A stretch of DNA of 64,000 nucleotides from Pseudomonadota bacterium (GTDB lineage: Bacteria; Pseudomonadota; Alphaproteobacteria; Micropepsales; Micropepsaceae), in contig JAJZGY010000006.1 in assembly GCA_021804785.1 (NCBI GenBank), positions 1 through 64,000 of the forward strand, given 5' to 3'. The notes under the pieces were generated by a model. That model was not told the origin of the DNA. It saw nothing but the letters and a program-made list of their open reading frames with translations, and did no database searches. Positions 27,380 through 37,599 of this stretch are shown here, one piece after another (positions within the stretch are counted from its first letter, which is position 1; each line of letters starts with the position of its first letter). Both the position numbers and the translations under genes were made by a program.

Positions 27380-27832
27380 ATGCGTCGTGTCACCCTTCTT
27401 GCCCTAGTAGCCTGCGTTCTCGCTGGCTGTTCCAGCTGGGATCACTATGGTCCAATTGCGGTAATGCCCGGACCGCCACCAGGTCTAACCTTGCTGAAAT
27501 TTGATCGAAATCATGACGGGAAGGTTACGCTCGCAGAGCTTGAGGCCGGATTGCATGCTGAATTCAACGCCGCCGACAAGGATCATACCGGCTGTTTGAA
27601 TGCGGCAGAGGTGCGGGAACTGAACGCCAAGCGTTGGGCGGCGAATCACAGCGCGACACCGCTGATTGACTGGGAGCACGTCGGGTGCCTCACTTTCGAG
27701 GAATTCGCAGCGGAGCCCCTCTCCTTGTTTGAGGAGCTGGACAAAAACGGCGACGGGGTGCTGACGGCCAAGGAGCTTCGGGGCCGACCCAATAAGCAGG
27801 GTACCCCCAGTATTGGATTACCCCAGCAGTAA
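27380..27832 (+). CDS. EF-hand domain lipoprotein
   Basis: The 150-residue product starts with a lipoprotein signal (LLALVACVLAGC, Cys near residue 16) and then carries EF-hand-like calcium loops: DRNHDGKVTLAEL (about 46-58), DKDHTGCLNAAEV (about 67-79, less regular) and DKNGDGVLTAKEL (about 127-139). It is thus a probable calcium-binding envelope protein. Upstream in-frame starts (from 27257) would bury the signal, so the ATG at 27380 is preferred. Its role and partners are unknown, and it stands alone between two tRNA genes. Confidence 0.8.
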   Translation: MRRVTLLALVACVLAGCSSWDHYGPIAVMPGPPPGLTLLKFDRNHDGKVTLAELEAGLHAEFNAADKDHTGCLNAAEVRELNAKRWAANHSATPLIDWEHVGCLTFEEFAAEPLSLFEELDKNGDGVLTAKELRGRPNKQGTPSIGLPQQ

Positions 27833-28030
27833 TCGCTCAAAGAGTGCTGGTACTTTCTGCCCTCTGAGCAAAGACGGCATTCCGCTTTTTCCGAGGGGAA
27901 GGGGCGATGGCGCGTAGGGGCACATCTCAAATGATACGGAAGTATTGTCTTCAAGGCGCCCTATAATGCCTTAATGAATATAATAAAATTCCAGACGGAA
28001 CTAACTTTTCCCAATGAGGAAAAACTGTGA

Positions 28031-28480
28031 TTGGACGTTATCTGGGAGCATTCCAATACAGTCACTCAATACCCTGTTGGCAGTGACAGCTGTTTTGTCC
28101 GTGTTTCTTACCACCGATCCGATCATCGCCACCCTCAAGAGGGCAGAGATGGCTTTGAGCGGATGCTGGGGCTAATTGACGCCGGTCGCGAGTTGGCCAA
28201 TTGGCCAATTGGTGAGAAGGCAGTTCCCCTCTTTCGATCGAAGATGGCTGCCGCGAGCGGAAAGCACATGGTCAAGAGCGTGTGGTTGCCCCTTGGTAAA
28301 GTGCCTCAGCGCCAAGCCACCTCCAAAGCCTTTGCCACAAGTCTAACGGGCGCACCAAATGACCACGCAGCGGAGATCCGCTGCCGACCGGCTTTTGTCC
28401 GTAAAGCTAGGACTGGCAGAATCATGACAATGGATCCGCTTCACGGGGCCGGTCCACCGGCTTATTCACTCAGTAAATGA
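28031..28480 (+). CDS. Doubtful hypothetical ORF in a gene-poor region
   Basis: An open frame of 149 codons begins with TTG. I recognise no domain. Histidine and arginine are abundant and no clear ribosome-binding site precedes it. Within it, another frame reads more like a protein for about 40 residues (PIQSLNTLLAVTAVLSVFLT), so the region may be a decayed gene. The whole gap from 27833 to 28707 (875 bases) holds otherwise an AT-rich patch with TATAAT at 27962-27967, a small hairpin TTTTCC/GGAAAA (28006-28023) and a TTGGCCAA tandem repeat at 28193-28208. Confidence 0.15.
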   Translation: MDVIWEHSNTVTQYPVGSDSCFVRVSYHRSDHRHPQEGRDGFERMLGLIDAGRELANWPIGEKAVPLFRSKMAAASGKHMVKSVWLPLGKVPQRQATSKAFATSLTGAPNDHAAEIRCRPAFVRKARTGRIMTMDPLHGAGPPAYSLSK

Positions 28481-28632
28481 CAATGGAGCCAAGCCTAGCG
28501 GAATCAGGGGTTTGTGGGCTGGGACTCGGGATGTCAGCCTTGGCGTGGCCGGGCATCCACTCTTCATCCGGAGGCCGGGAAGTCCGTCGCAGCAGTTCTG
28601 GATCAGCGCATTAAAGGGATTGCGGTTGCGCC

Positions 28633-28661
28633 TTGACTTGGTCCACCGCGAAGCCTACACG
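28633..28661 (+). promoter_or_regulatory. Possible promoter for tRNA-Asp
   Basis: TTGACT (28633-28638) and TACACG (28656-28661) are spaced by 17 bases, about 47 bases before the tRNA. The -35 is good and the -10 weak. Confidence 0.4.
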
Positions 28662-28707
28662 GGCGCTCTTTCGCGCATCCCTCACCGTTGAACGTGGGGT
28701 AAGCCGC

Positions 28708-28784
28708 GGGGGCGTAGCTCAGTTGGTTAGAGTGTCGGCCTGTCACGCCGAAGGTCGCGGGTTCGAGCCCCGTCGCTCCCGCCA
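28708..28784 (+). tRNA. tRNA-Asp (anticodon GUC)
   Basis: A 77-base cloverleaf with acceptor GGGGGCG/CGCTCCC (one G-T pair), D-arm GCTCAGTTGGTTAGAGT, anticodon stem TCGGC/GCCGA around CTGTCAC (anticodon GTC), T-arm GGGTTCGAGCCC, discriminator G and encoded CCA (28782-28784). Confidence 0.96.
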
Positions 28785-28918
28785 TCCTCCCTCAGGAGGT
28801 GATGGCAATGGCATCCTGTCGCCAGGTTAATGCCGATAGTGAGAACCGTTCGCGTACGATCACGCGCCTTTGCAAGAAAACCTTTGTCCCTCTTACGAAT
28901 CTTGCGCTAAACCGCGCG

Positions 28919-28946
28919 TTGCGTACGCATTGGTCCTGCCTATACT
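28919..28946 (+). promoter_or_regulatory. Likely promoter of the complex I operon
   Basis: TTGCGT (28919-28924) and TATACT (28941-28946, five of six consensus bases) are spaced by 16 bases, about 67 bases upstream of nuoA. It is the best promoter-like pair in the tRNA-Asp to nuoA gap. Confidence 0.5.
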
Positions 28947-29012
28947 GCGCCCGCGAAATGACCTAGATCCCTCCGGATCATTGTGGCCCATCGGCTGCCT
29001 GAGGAACATGCA

Positions 29013-29378
29013 ATGAACGCGCTCTTGATGGAGTACCTCCCGATATTACTTTTTATAGGCGTCGGGGGGGCGATCTCTGTAGCCCTGCTCGTGGCGCCGA
29101 TGTTCATCGCTCCGTCCAAGCCCGATCCCGAAAAGCTGTCGGCCTATGAGTGCGGGTTTAACGCCTTTGGCGACAGCCGGATGAAGTTCGACGTTCGGTT
29201 TTATCTCGTGTCCATTCTCTTCATTATTTTCGATCTGGAGGTCGCGTTCCTGTTTCCTTGGGCTATCACGCTCAAGCAGGGAGGAGCCTTCGCTTTCTGG
29301 TCGATGATCGTGTTCCTGGCGGTGTTAACCATCGGTTTTGTCTATGAATGGAAAAAGGGAGCCCTCGAATGGGAGTGA
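29013..29378 (+). CDS. nuoA: NADH-quinone oxidoreductase subunit A
   Basis: NuoA is a small membrane subunit of complex I near the quinone site. The 121-residue product has three membrane helices and the conserved matrix loop with [24 protein letters not shown] followed by [15 protein letters not shown]. The ATG at 29013 follows a TGAGGA ribosome-binding site; a GTG at 28983 would give an extra ten residues and is less likely. It begins the fourteen-gene nuo operon and overlaps nuoB by ten bases. Confidence 0.97.
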   Translation: MNALLMEYLPILLFIGVGGAISVALLVAPMFIAPSKPDPEKLSAYECGFNAFGDSRMKFDVRFYLVSILFIIFDLEVAFLFPWAITLKQGGAFAFWSMIVFLAVLTIGFVYEWKKGALEWE

Positions 29379-29941
29379 GCCCCGAGAAAATCTCAGCTCT
29401 CAGCGCCGGCAGAGCCGGAGTTGAAGGCGGCGTCCATCGCAGTGATGACGATCCCTACTTTCGTGCTGCGCAGGCAGAAATGGCGGACAAGGGCTTCCTT
29501 GTCGCGAGTTTTGATTCGCTTGTGACCTGGGCACGAACCGGTTCACTTATGTGGATGACGTTCGGCCTGGCCTGCTGCGCCGTCGAAATGATGCAGGCGT
29601 CAATGCCGCGCTATGACCTAGAGCGTTTTGGCGTCGCGCCACGCGCCTCACCACGACAATCCGATGTTATGATCGTTGCAGGCACTCTGACAAATAAGAT
29701 GGCGCCAGCCTTGCGCAAGGTCTACGACCAGATGCCCGAACCTCGTTATGTGATCTCCATGGGATCATGCGCAAACGGCGGGGGATACTATCACTATTCA
29801 TACTCAGTGGTACGTGGCTGCGACCGGATCGTACCGGTTGACGTCTATGTGCCCGGATGTCCGCCGACGGCCGAAGCCTTGGTATACGGTATTTTGCTGC
29901 TGCAGCGAAAGATCCGTCGCACCGGCACGCTCGAGCGCTGA
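29369..29941 (+). CDS. nuoB: NADH-quinone oxidoreductase subunit B (cluster N2)
   Basis: NuoB holds the terminal 4Fe-4S cluster N2 that reduces quinone. The 190-residue product has the ligands in [10 protein letters not shown] (adjacent cysteines), [10 protein letters not shown] and [11 protein letters not shown]. The ATG at 29369 lies inside the nuoA tail and follows AAAAGGGA; an upstream in-frame start at 29348 is unlikely. The first 35 residues are variable, as usual in this group. Confidence 0.97.
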   Translation: MGVSPEKISALSAGRAGVEGGVHRSDDDPYFRAAQAEMADKGFLVASFDSLVTWARTGSLMWMTFGLACCAVEMMQASMPRYDLERFGVAPRASPRQSDVMIVAGTLTNKMAPALRKVYDQMPEPRYVISMGSCANGGGYYHYSYSVVRGCDRIVPVDVYVPGCPPTAEALVYGILLLQRKIRRTGTLER

Positions 29942-29953
29942 GGATTTCGTGTG

Positions 29954-30565
29954 ATGCCAGACAGTTTAAATGATCTAGCTTCGGAGATCAGCGCGTCCCT
30001 CGCGGGAGCTGCGCTGGAACACGATATTTCGCGTGGCGAGTTGACGCTCTGTGTTGACGCCGGAAAAATTGTATCCGTCATGCGCACCTTGCGCGACGAT
30101 CCACGATTCGAGTTCAAATTACTGATAGACATTTGCGGCGTGGACTACCCACAACGGGAGAAGCGCTTCGATGTCGTCTATCACCTTCTATCGATCACCA
30201 GAAATAGGCGTCTTCGTGTCAAGCTTCAGGCGGATGAAGCGACGGCAGTTGCGTCTATCGTTGAGGTATATCCGGCAGCGAACTGGTTTGAGCGCGAAGT
30301 CTTCGACCTTTACGGCGTCTCATTTTCTGACCACCCGGATCTGAGGCGTATTCTGACGGATTACGGATTTTCGGGCCATCCGCTGCGTAAGGACTTTCCA
30401 CTGACTGGATTTGTGGAGGTTCGTTATGATGATGAAGTTAAACGGGTGGTATACGCGCCGGTCCAGCTGCAGCAGGCGTTCCGCGAGTTCGATTTTATGA
30501 GTCCGTGGGAAGGTGCCCAGTACATTTTGCCGGGCGATGAGAAGGCCACGGAGACAAAGAAATGA
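29954..30565 (+). CDS. nuoC: NADH-quinone oxidoreductase subunit C
   Basis: NuoC is a peripheral-arm subunit next to NuoD. The 203-residue product contains [13 protein letters not shown]-like sequence, then [17 protein letters not shown] and the signature [39 protein letters not shown], split here across residues 95-135. ATG at 29954 is preferred over the GTG three bases earlier because of its spacing from GAGGA. It is not fused to nuoD, and overlaps it by four bases. Confidence 0.97.
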   Translation: MPDSLNDLASEISASLAGAALEHDISRGELTLCVDAGKIVSVMRTLRDDPRFEFKLLIDICGVDYPQREKRFDVVYHLLSITRNRRLRVKLQADEATAVASIVEVYPAANWFEREVFDLYGVSFSDHPDLRRILTDYGFSGHPLRKDFPLTGFVEVRYDDEVKRVVYAPVQLQQAFREFDFMSPWEGAQYILPGDEKATETKK

Positions 30566-31761
30566 GCGCCCTGCCCGAAAAAACGACCGCAGACACTTCC
30601 CCTACTACCACGATCAATTTCGGGCCGCAGCACCCAGCCGCGCATGGCGTATTGCGGCTCGTGCTTGATCTTGATGGTGAAGTCGTCACTCGCGTCGATC
30701 CGCATATCGGCTTGCTGCATCGCGGCACAGAGAAGCTTATGGAGTACAAGACCTATCTTCAGGCTACTCCCTACCTCGATCGCCTGGACTATGTCTGCCC
30801 GATGAACCAGGAGCATGCGTTTGTGCTGGCGGTGGAGCGGCTGCTGGGGGTGGAAGTTCCAAAGAGAGCTCAATACATCCGTGTGCTTTTCTGTGAGATG
30901 GGTCGCATACTCAATCATCTGCTCAATGTCACAACGCAGGCCCTGGATGTTGGCGCGCTAACCCCACCATTGTGGGGATTCGAAGACCGCGAAAAATTGA
31001 TGGTTTTTTATGAACGTGCCTCCGGAGCGCGTTTGCACGCCAACTATTTTCGCACCGGTGGCGTACATCAGGACGTAACTCCGCAGCTGCTTGAAGACAT
31101 CCACGAGTGGTGCCGGCAATTTCCGAAGACGCTGGACGACATAGAAGGGCTGCTTACGGAAAATCGAATTTTTAAACAGCGGAATGTTGATATCGGAAAG
31201 ATATCGCGTGCTGATGCTGAGATGTGGGGCATGACAGGTGTAATGCTGCGATCTGCCGGCGTTCACTGGGATCTACGACGCAATCAGCCATACGAGTGTT
31301 ACAATGAACTCGAATTCAGGATCCCCATAGGAAAAAATGGCGATAACTATGATCGCTATTTGATGCGCATGGACGAAATGCGTGAAGCCACCAAGCTCAT
31401 GATCCAATGCATCGAGAAGATGCCATCTGGACCGGCGCTTGCTCAGGATAAAAAGATAACCCCTCCGCGTAGATCTGAAATGAAAACCTCGATGGAGGCG
31501 TTAATCCATCACTTCAAACTTTTTACCGAGGGTTATCACGTTCCGCACGGCGAAGCGTACGCGGCGGTTGAAGCCCCTAAAGGGGAATTCGGTGTCTACT
31601 TGGTCGCCGACGGTACAAATAAGCCATATCGCGTTAAGTTGCGTGCACCGTCTTATGCCCACCTCCAGGCCATGGACTACATGTGCAAAGGCCACATGGT
31701 TGCAGACGTATCGGCGGTTCTTGGATCACTCGATATCGTTTTTGGGGAGGTAGACCGGTGA
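30562..31761 (+). CDS. nuoD: NADH-quinone oxidoreductase subunit D
   Basis: NuoD forms the quinone-binding cavity with NuoB. The 399-residue product shows [18 protein letters not shown] near the start, [13 protein letters not shown], and the C-terminal [21 protein letters not shown] and VFGEVDR ending typical of the family. The ATG at 30562 overlaps nuoC by four bases, and its own stop overlaps the GTG of nuoE. Confidence 0.98.
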   Translation: MSALPEKTTADTSPTTTINFGPQHPAAHGVLRLVLDLDGEVVTRVDPHIGLLHRGTEKLMEYKTYLQATPYLDRLDYVCPMNQEHAFVLAVERLLGVEVPKRAQYIRVLFCEMGRILNHLLNVTTQALDVGALTPPLWGFEDREKLMVFYERASGARLHANYFRTGGVHQDVTPQLLEDIHEWCRQFPKTLDDIEGLLTENRIFKQRNVDIGKISRADAEMWGMTGVMLRSAGVHWDLRRNQPYECYNELEFRIPIGKNGDNYDRYLMRMDEMREATKLMIQCIEKMPSGPALAQDKKITPPRRSEMKTSMEALIHHFKLFTEGYHVPHGEAYAAVEAPKGEFGVYLVADGTNKPYRVKLRAPSYAHLQAMDYMCKGHMVADVSAVLGSLDIVFGEVDR

Positions 31762-32489
31762 GCGTACGTCGCTTGGCACCTGATGACGTTCAGCCATCCA
31801 GCTTTTCATTCGACCCGGCCAATAAGGATCGTGTGGAGCAGTGGATCGCCAAATATCCTGAGGGCCGACAGGCCTCAGCTGTTATCGCTGCGTTATGGAT
31901 CGGTCAGGAGCAGGAGGGCTGGGTCAGCAAGCCGATGATTGAGCACGTTGCCGGTCTCTTGCATATGCCGTTTATTCGCGTTCTTGAGGTGGCTACGTTT
32001 TATACCATGTTTAACTTGGCACCTGTGGGTGAGTTTCTTGTTCAGGTGTGCACGACGACGCCTTGTATGCTGCGTGGTTCGGATGAGGTGGTCGCGGCCT
32101 GCAAGAAGCATATTCATCCGAGGCCTCATACCGTATCATCGGATGGCAAGTTGTCGTGGATGGAAGTTGAATGTCTGGGGGCCTGCGTCAACGCGCCTAT
32201 GCTGCAGATCGGAAAAGATTTTTATGAAGATCTCGATGGTCCCAAGACTGAGGCGCTGATCGAAGCTTTGCGCCGGGGTGAGGTGCCGCAGCCGGGCCCT
32301 CAAAACGGTCGCCACACCTCAGAGCCGCTTGGTGGCGCTACTACGTTGCTTGATCGCAGAGCAATTATTCGGGTATCCGGCGCTGGACATGACGGCGGCC
32401 AGGCGACTGAGGAAAACGCCAAAGTTATGGTTGAAGGCAGTCCAACCCACGGTGCTGCCGGGCCCACATCGCCGGGGACTACGCGCTAA
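31758..32489 (+). CDS. nuoE: NADH-quinone oxidoreductase subunit E (2Fe-2S)
   Basis: NuoE carries the 2Fe-2S cluster N1a beside NuoF. The 243-residue product has the ligands in [10 protein letters not shown] (about residues 97-106) and CLGACVNAP (about 138-146), and the preceding [10 protein letters not shown]. It starts with GTG at 31758, overlapping the nuoD stop (GTGA). The C-terminal 70 residues form a glycine/proline-rich extension beyond the thioredoxin-like core, as seen in other alphaproteobacterial NuoE. nuoF begins on its last base. Confidence 0.96.
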   Translation: MSVRRLAPDDVQPSSFSFDPANKDRVEQWIAKYPEGRQASAVIAALWIGQEQEGWVSKPMIEHVAGLLHMPFIRVLEVATFYTMFNLAPVGEFLVQVCTTTPCMLRGSDEVVAACKKHIHPRPHTVSSDGKLSWMEVECLGACVNAPMLQIGKDFYEDLDGPKTEALIEALRRGEVPQPGPQNGRHTSEPLGGATTLLDRRAIIRVSGAGHDGGQATEENAKVMVEGSPTHGAAGPTSPGTTR

Positions 32490-33778
32490 TGCTGACAGAT
32501 CAAGATCGGATCTTTACAAATCTCTATGGCTTCGATGATCCGGGCCTAAAAGGGGCAATGGCGCGCGGTGCTTGGGATGGAACCAAGCAGATCCTTGAGC
32601 GGGGTCAGGATGCTATCATTGACGAGATGAAGAAGTCCGGACTTCGTGGACGTGGTGGCGCAGGCTTTCCCACTGGGTTGAAGTGGTCTTTTATGCCTAA
32701 AGAGGTGAAAGAGCGTCCGCACTATTTGGTCGTCAACGGTGATGAATCTGAACCTGGTACCTGCAAGGACCGGGAGATTATGCGGCACGACCCACACGCC
32801 CTCATAGAGGGTTGTTTGATCGCCAGTTTCGCGATGAGAGCGCACGTCGCCTATATATATCTGCGCGGCGAATTCATTCGCGAGCGCGAAGCCCTTCAGC
32901 GTGCCGTGGATGAGGCGTATGCAGCGAGGCTGATAGGAAAGGATAACATTCACGGATGGGATTTTGATCTCTACCTACACCATGGCGCCGGCGCATATAT
33001 CTGTGGTGAAGAGACGGCGCTTTTGGAGAGTCTCGAGGGAAAGAAAGGGCAGCCGCGTCTGAAACCTCCTTTCCCTGCGAACGTCGGGCTTTATGGTTGC
33101 CCCACCACAGTCAACAACGTCGAAAGCATTGCAGTTGCGCCGACTATTTTGCGACGTGGGGCGCAGTGGTTTGCAGGACTAGGGCGCCCAAACAATACGG
33201 GCACAAAGCTGTTTTGCATCTCAGGTCATGTAAATCGTCCGTGCAATGTTGAAGAGGAAATGGGCATTTCTCTCCGCGAACTGATTGAACGTCATGCCGG
33301 TGGGGTGCGTGGCGGCTGGGATAACCTGTTGGCCGTGATCCCTGGTGGTGCATCTGTCCCGCTGTTGCCGAAGTCAATTTGCGACGATGTTTTGATGGAC
33401 TTTGACTCACTTAAAGCCGTGCAGTCAGGCCTCGGTACTGCGGCTGTGATCGTTATGGATAAGTCCACGGACATCATCAAAGCCATCCAGCGCCTTTCTT
33501 ATTTTTATAAGCACGAAAGCTGCGGCCAATGCACCCCTTGCCGTGAGGGTACGGGTTGGATGTGGCGAGTAATGGGGCGGATGCAAAGGGGTGATGCAAC
33601 GCCGGCGGAAATCGATTTGCTCTACGAAGTCACCCGTGAAGTTGAGGGGCACACGATCTGTGCGCTGGGAGATGCTGCGGCTTGGCCAATTCAGGGGCTT
33701 ATTCGTCATTTCCGACCGGAGATGGAGCGGCGTATGGCCGAGAGTAAATCTGCAAGTCCTTCACTTGCGGCCGAATAG
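32489..33778 (+). CDS. nuoF: NADH-quinone oxidoreductase subunit F (FMN, NADH binding)
   Basis: NuoF binds NADH and FMN and carries cluster N3. The 429-residue product contains [18 protein letters not shown], the FMN-site [14 protein letters not shown], the glycine-rich [19 protein letters not shown], and the 4Fe-4S ligands in [15 protein letters not shown] near residue 350. Length and motifs are canonical. A short ORF with a good ribosome-binding site follows before nuoG. Confidence 0.98.
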   Translation: MLTDQDRIFTNLYGFDDPGLKGAMARGAWDGTKQILERGQDAIIDEMKKSGLRGRGGAGFPTGLKWSFMPKEVKERPHYLVVNGDESEPGTCKDREIMRHDPHALIEGCLIASFAMRAHVAYIYLRGEFIREREALQRAVDEAYAARLIGKDNIHGWDFDLYLHHGAGAYICGEETALLESLEGKKGQPRLKPPFPANVGLYGCPTTVNNVESIAVAPTILRRGAQWFAGLGRPNNTGTKLFCISGHVNRPCNVEEEMGISLRELIERHAGGVRGGWDNLLAVIPGGASVPLLPKSICDDVLMDFDSLKAVQSGLGTAAVIVMDKSTDIIKAIQRLSYFYKHESCGQCTPCREGTGWMWRVMGRMQRGDATPAEIDLLYEVTREVEGHTICALGDAAAWPIQGLIRHFRPEMERRMAESKSASPSLAAE

Positions 33779-33788
33779 GGAGGCCAGC

Positions 33789-33911
33789 ATGACCGTAAAG
33801 GATATGCGCTACTACAGTCCGCTATTGCTGCTCATCGGACATACAGCCGAGTGGGCTGCTATTCAGCTGGTGCAGCCGACCACTTTCACGACTGTTGATA
33901 GGATGCTGTGA
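33789..33911 (+). CDS. 40-residue small ORF between nuoF and nuoG
   Basis: The ATG at 33789 follows GGGAGG by four bases, a strong ribosome-binding site. The product begins MTVKDMRYYSPLLLLIGHTA and is 40 residues, with a short hydrophobic segment (about 9-18) too short for a typical membrane span. Its stop overlaps the nuoG ATG (TGATG), so translation into nuoG is probably coupled. I recognise no family. It may be a real micro-protein of the complex I operon or a leader that sets nuoG translation. Confidence 0.55.
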   Translation: MTVKDMRYYSPLLLLIGHTAEWAAIQLVQPTTFTTVDRML

Positions 33912-36037
33912 TGGCAAGCCGTAAGCTCATCATTGACGGTAATGAGATTGAAGCAGAGGACACGATAACGCTGCTACAGGCTTGTGAACAGGCTGGCGCG
34001 GAGATACCTCGATTCTGCTATCATGAAAGATTGTCGGTCGCAGGCAACTGCCGCATGTGTCTGGTCGAATGGGTAGGTGCCCCCAAACTTCAGGCATCGT
34101 GCGCCCTCCAAGTTAGAGATATTTTTCCTAACAAGGATGGTACCCCGGCGAAGATCAACACTAACTCCGCTCCGGTCAAAAAGGCGCGGGAAGGAGCGAT
34201 GGAATTTCTGCTGATTAACCACCCACTTGATTGCCCGATCTGCGATCAGGGTGGGGAGTGCGATTTGCAGGATCAGGCGATGGCCTATGGCCGAGCCAGT
34301 TTTCATAGGTTCAATGAAAATAAGCGTGCGGTGGAAAACAAATATATGGGGCCCCTGATCAAGACGATCATGACCCGCTGTATTCAGTGCACGCGCTGTG
34401 TCCGCTTCGCCACGGAAGTGGCTGGTGTTTCCGAGTTAGGAGCAACCGGTCGCGGCGAAGAAATGGAAATTACAACTTATCTGCAGCAAGCATTTACCTC
34501 CGAACTTTCAGGAAATGTTGTTGACCTCTGTCCGGTGGGGGCGCTCACCAGCAGGCCGTATGCATTCAACGCCCGTCCCTGGGAATTAAGAAAAACCGAA
34601 TCCATAGATGTGATGGATGGGATGGGGGCAAACATCCGTGTGGACACACGCGGGCGACAGGTTATGCGGGTCCTTCCACGCAATAACGATGAAATTAATG
34701 AAGAGTGGATCTCCGACAAAACACGTCATGCGCGTGACGGATTGTCCTGCCAGCGTCTGGACAAGCCATATGTTCGCAGGAACGGCAAATTAGTTGCTGC
34801 AAGTTGGGTAGAAGCTTTTGCTGCAATATCGTCCAAGATGAAAACATGTGCACCGCAGCGCATGGCAGCAATAGTGGGTGATCTTGCTGGGGCAGAAGAA
34901 ATCAAGGCACTCAAGGATCTGATGACGGGGCTTGGCGTTGTCAATCTGGATTGTCGGCAAGACGGTGCGAAATTAAAATCCACGCCCCGTCAGGGCTATC
35001 TCTTTAACACCACAATTGCAGGCGTCGAAGCTGCAGATCTGGTTCTTTACATTGGCACCAATCTGCGTTGGGAAGCGCCCGTCCTGAACGCTCGCATGCG
35101 CAAGCTATGGCTCAACACTAACGTGCGCTTTGCCAACATCGGCAAGGCGTATGATTTGACCTATCCTGTTGCTCAGCTTGGCGAGAGTGCTGATGTACTG
35201 CAGGCTTTGGTAGATGGCCGACATGAATTCGCCGATGCCTTGAAGGAGGCGCGGCGCCCGATGCTGATCGTGGGCGCGGGGGCGTACTGCAGACCCGATG
35301 GTGCGGCGCTTCTCAAGCTTGCTGCCCGTTTGGCGATGGACACTGGCATGATTGGTCCAGCTGGGATCCACGAGGGTGGCTGGAACGGATTTAATGTCCT
35401 GCACACGGCTGCTAGTCGTGTCGCCGGCTTAGACCTTGGCTTTGTGCCCGGTGATGCTGGAAGGGATTTGGACGGAATTCTCTCCGGCGCGCAGTCGGGG
35501 GAAATTGAGCTCGTATATCTGCTGGGCGCAGATGAATTGGATACTACAAAGCTTGGTAATGCGTTTGTAATATATCAGGGAACACATGGCGATGCCGGGG
35601 CCCATCGTGCAGACGTAATTCTCCCGGGCGCTGCCTATACGGAGAAGTCAGGGCTCTACGCGAATTTCGAGGGTCGGCTGCAGATGGCCAATCGCGCAGG
35701 TTTTCCGCCAGGTGATGCCAAGGAAGATTGGGCCATTTTACGGGCGCTTTCGGATGTGCTCGGCCAACCGCTTCCGTATGACGACATCGATGGAGTGCGT
35801 CGGGCACTGTCAGCGCAATGCGCGTTGTATGGGAGCCTGGGAATGCCGGAGCTACCGGGTGCGGATCCAGGAATATGGAACGCGATCGGCGATACCGGCC
35901 AAGTTGATGGCGGACTGTCTCTTGCAAGTCCCATCCGAGATTTTTATTTGACCAACCCGATCGCGCGGGCGAGTGAGACGATGGCAGAGTGCAGTCGTCT
36001 TTTCGTTACCGGCGATCTCAAACTTGCGGCGGAATAG
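33911..36037 (+). CDS. nuoG: NADH-quinone oxidoreductase subunit G
   Basis: NuoG holds several iron-sulfur clusters of the peripheral arm. The 708-residue product has an N-terminal 2Fe-2S ferredoxin domain (IPRFCYHERLSVAGNCRMCLVE), a His/Cys 4Fe-4S site (HPLDCPICDQGGECDLQD), two further cysteine groups (TRCIQCTRCVRF and the VVDLCPVGALT motif) and a long molybdopterin-oxidoreductase-like domain with no metal cofactor. The ATG at 33911 overlaps the preceding small ORF. It abuts nuoH. Confidence 0.97.
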   Translation: MASRKLIIDGNEIEAEDTITLLQACEQAGAEIPRFCYHERLSVAGNCRMCLVEWVGAPKLQASCALQVRDIFPNKDGTPAKINTNSAPVKKAREGAMEFLLINHPLDCPICDQGGECDLQDQAMAYGRASFHRFNENKRAVENKYMGPLIKTIMTRCIQCTRCVRFATEVAGVSELGATGRGEEMEITTYLQQAFTSELSGNVVDLCPVGALTSRPYAFNARPWELRKTESIDVMDGMGANIRVDTRGRQVMRVLPRNNDEINEEWISDKTRHARDGLSCQRLDKPYVRRNGKLVAASWVEAFAAISSKMKTCAPQRMAAIVGDLAGAEEIKALKDLMTGLGVVNLDCRQDGAKLKSTPRQGYLFNTTIAGVEAADLVLYIGTNLRWEAPVLNARMRKLWLNTNVRFANIGKAYDLTYPVAQLGESADVLQALVDGRHEFADALKEARRPMLIVGAGAYCRPDGAALLKLAARLAMDTGMIGPAGIHEGGWNGFNVLHTAASRVAGLDLGFVPGDAGRDLDGILSGAQSGEIELVYLLGADELDTTKLGNAFVIYQGTHGDAGAHRADVILPGAAYTEKSGLYANFEGRLQMANRAGFPPGDAKEDWAILRALSDVLGQPLPYDDIDGVRRALSAQCALYGSLGMPELPGADPGIWNAIGDTGQVDGGLSLASPIRDFYLTNPIARASETMAECSRLFVTGDLKLAAE

Positions 36038-37078
36038 ATGTTTCTCGTTCACCCGTTCCAAAGCATTGGCGTTCCCTATGGTTGGGCGTGGTTTCTGAGT
36101 CAGGCCATTATCATGGTGGTTCTGTCATTGATCCTCATGCTTTCTGTGGCCGCGGTAATTCTTGCCGACCGCAAGATTTGGGCGGCTGTACAGCTTCGTC
36201 GAGGGCCTAATGTGGTTGGTGCGTTCGGCTTACTCCAGACGATCGCAGATGCACTTAAGTTCATCTTCAAGGAAGTGATCATCCCATCCGGTGCGAACAA
36301 GGTCCTTTTTCTCATCGCTCCGGTAGTGACCGCGACTTTGGCGTTCATCGCTTGGGCTGTGATCCCTTTTGACAAAGGTTGGGTTATTTCAAATATCAAC
36401 GTGGGGATACTTTATCTGTTTGCGGTGTCCTCACTGGGAGTTTATGGAGTTATTGTTGCTGGGTGGGCCTCAAACTCTAAATACGCGTTCCTTTCGGCGC
36501 TCAGGGCGGCGGCACAAATGGTTTCGTACGAAGTTTCCATCGGCTTTGTACTCGTGACTGTTCTCCTGTTTGCTGGCAGCTTGAACCTTAGTGCCATTGT
36601 TGAAGCGCAGCGCCATGGCTGGTTTGCCTTTACGCTGCTGTTCCCGATGTTTGTAATATTTTTTATCTCCTCGTTGGCCGAGACCCAACGCCCGCCATTT
36701 GATCTGCTGGAAGCGGAATCTGAACTCGTCGCCGGCTTTACGGTAGAGTACTCCTCGACCCCGTTTTTGATGTTTTTTCTGGGTGAGTACATGAATGTCA
36801 TGATGCTCTGTGGGTTGATGACGGTACTGTTCTTGGGGGGGTGGTTGCCAATCTGGCATGTGGCACCCTTCACCTTTGTTCCCGGGGTGGTGTGGTTCAT
36901 CCTCAAAATGGCGGTACTTTTTTTCCTGATGGCAATGGTGAAGGCTATCGTGCCGCGCTATCGCTATGACCAGCTCATGCGATTGGGATGGAAGGTTTTT
37001 CTCCCAATTTCCCTGGTCTGGGTGGTGTTGACAGCGGGGTGGGTCATGGTCTTTCCGCACGGAATCGGAGCGCTCTGA
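36038..37078 (+). CDS. nuoH: NADH-quinone oxidoreductase subunit H
   Basis: NuoH is the membrane subunit joining the quinone site to the proton pumps. The 346-residue product has about eight membrane helices and the conserved loops [32 protein letters not shown] and the acidic [21 protein letters not shown] (split at residues 205-226). It begins on the base after the nuoG stop, and its stop overlaps nuoI by one base. Confidence 0.97.
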   Translation: MFLVHPFQSIGVPYGWAWFLSQAIIMVVLSLILMLSVAAVILADRKIWAAVQLRRGPNVVGAFGLLQTIADALKFIFKEVIIPSGANKVLFLIAPVVTATLAFIAWAVIPFDKGWVISNINVGILYLFAVSSLGVYGVIVAGWASNSKYAFLSALRAAAQMVSYEVSIGFVLVTVLLFAGSLNLSAIVEAQRHGWFAFTLLFPMFVIFFISSLAETQRPPFDLLEAESELVAGFTVEYSSTPFLMFFLGEYMNVMMLCGLMTVLFLGGWLPIWHVAPFTFVPGVVWFILKMAVLFFLMAMVKAIVPRYRYDQLMRLGWKVFLPISLVWVVLTAGWVMVFPHGIGAL

Positions 37079-37566
37079 TGGCGGTCTTGGATAGGAGCGC
37101 ACGCTCTATCTTTCTTTGGGAATTTGTGAAGAGCTTCGGGCTTGCGATGCGTTATTTTTTCAAGCCCAAGGCGACCTTGAACTATCCGTTTGAAAAGGGA
37201 CCACTGAGCCCACGGTTTCGGGGCGAACATGCCTTGCGTCGCTATGCAAACGGGGAAGAACGCTGCATCGCATGCAAGCTCTGCGAGGCCGTTTGTCCAG
37301 CCCTAGCTATCACGATTGAGGCTGAACCGAGGGCAGATGGCAGTCGTCGGACTACACGGTATGACATTGACATGGTCAAATGCATTTATTGCGGACTGTG
37401 TCAGGAAGCATGCCCGGTGGATGCTATCGTGGAAGGGCCAAATTTTGAGTTCGCGACCGAAACTCGCGAAGAATTGCTATACGACAAAGACCGGCTACTC
37501 GCCAATGGCGACCGCTGGGAGCGAGAGATCGCTCAAAATCTGGAACTAGACGCTCCATACCGCTGA
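37078..37566 (+). CDS. nuoI: NADH-quinone oxidoreductase subunit I (two 4Fe-4S clusters)
   Basis: NuoI carries clusters N6a and N6b. The 162-residue product has the two ferredoxin motifs [12 protein letters not shown] (about residues 62-73) and [16 protein letters not shown] (about 101-116). The ATG at 37078 overlaps the nuoH stop (TGATG); an earlier in-frame ATG at 36988 lies within nuoH. The first 30 residues include an amphipathic helix that anchors it to the membrane arm. Confidence 0.98.
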   Translation: MAVLDRSARSIFLWEFVKSFGLAMRYFFKPKATLNYPFEKGPLSPRFRGEHALRRYANGEERCIACKLCEAVCPALAITIEAEPRADGSRRTTRYDIDMVKCIYCGLCQEACPVDAIVEGPNFEFATETREELLYDKDRLLANGDRWEREIAQNLELDAPYR

Positions 37567-37599
37567 GCGGACGGACGAGACGAGGGGGCCGGTGGGTCA

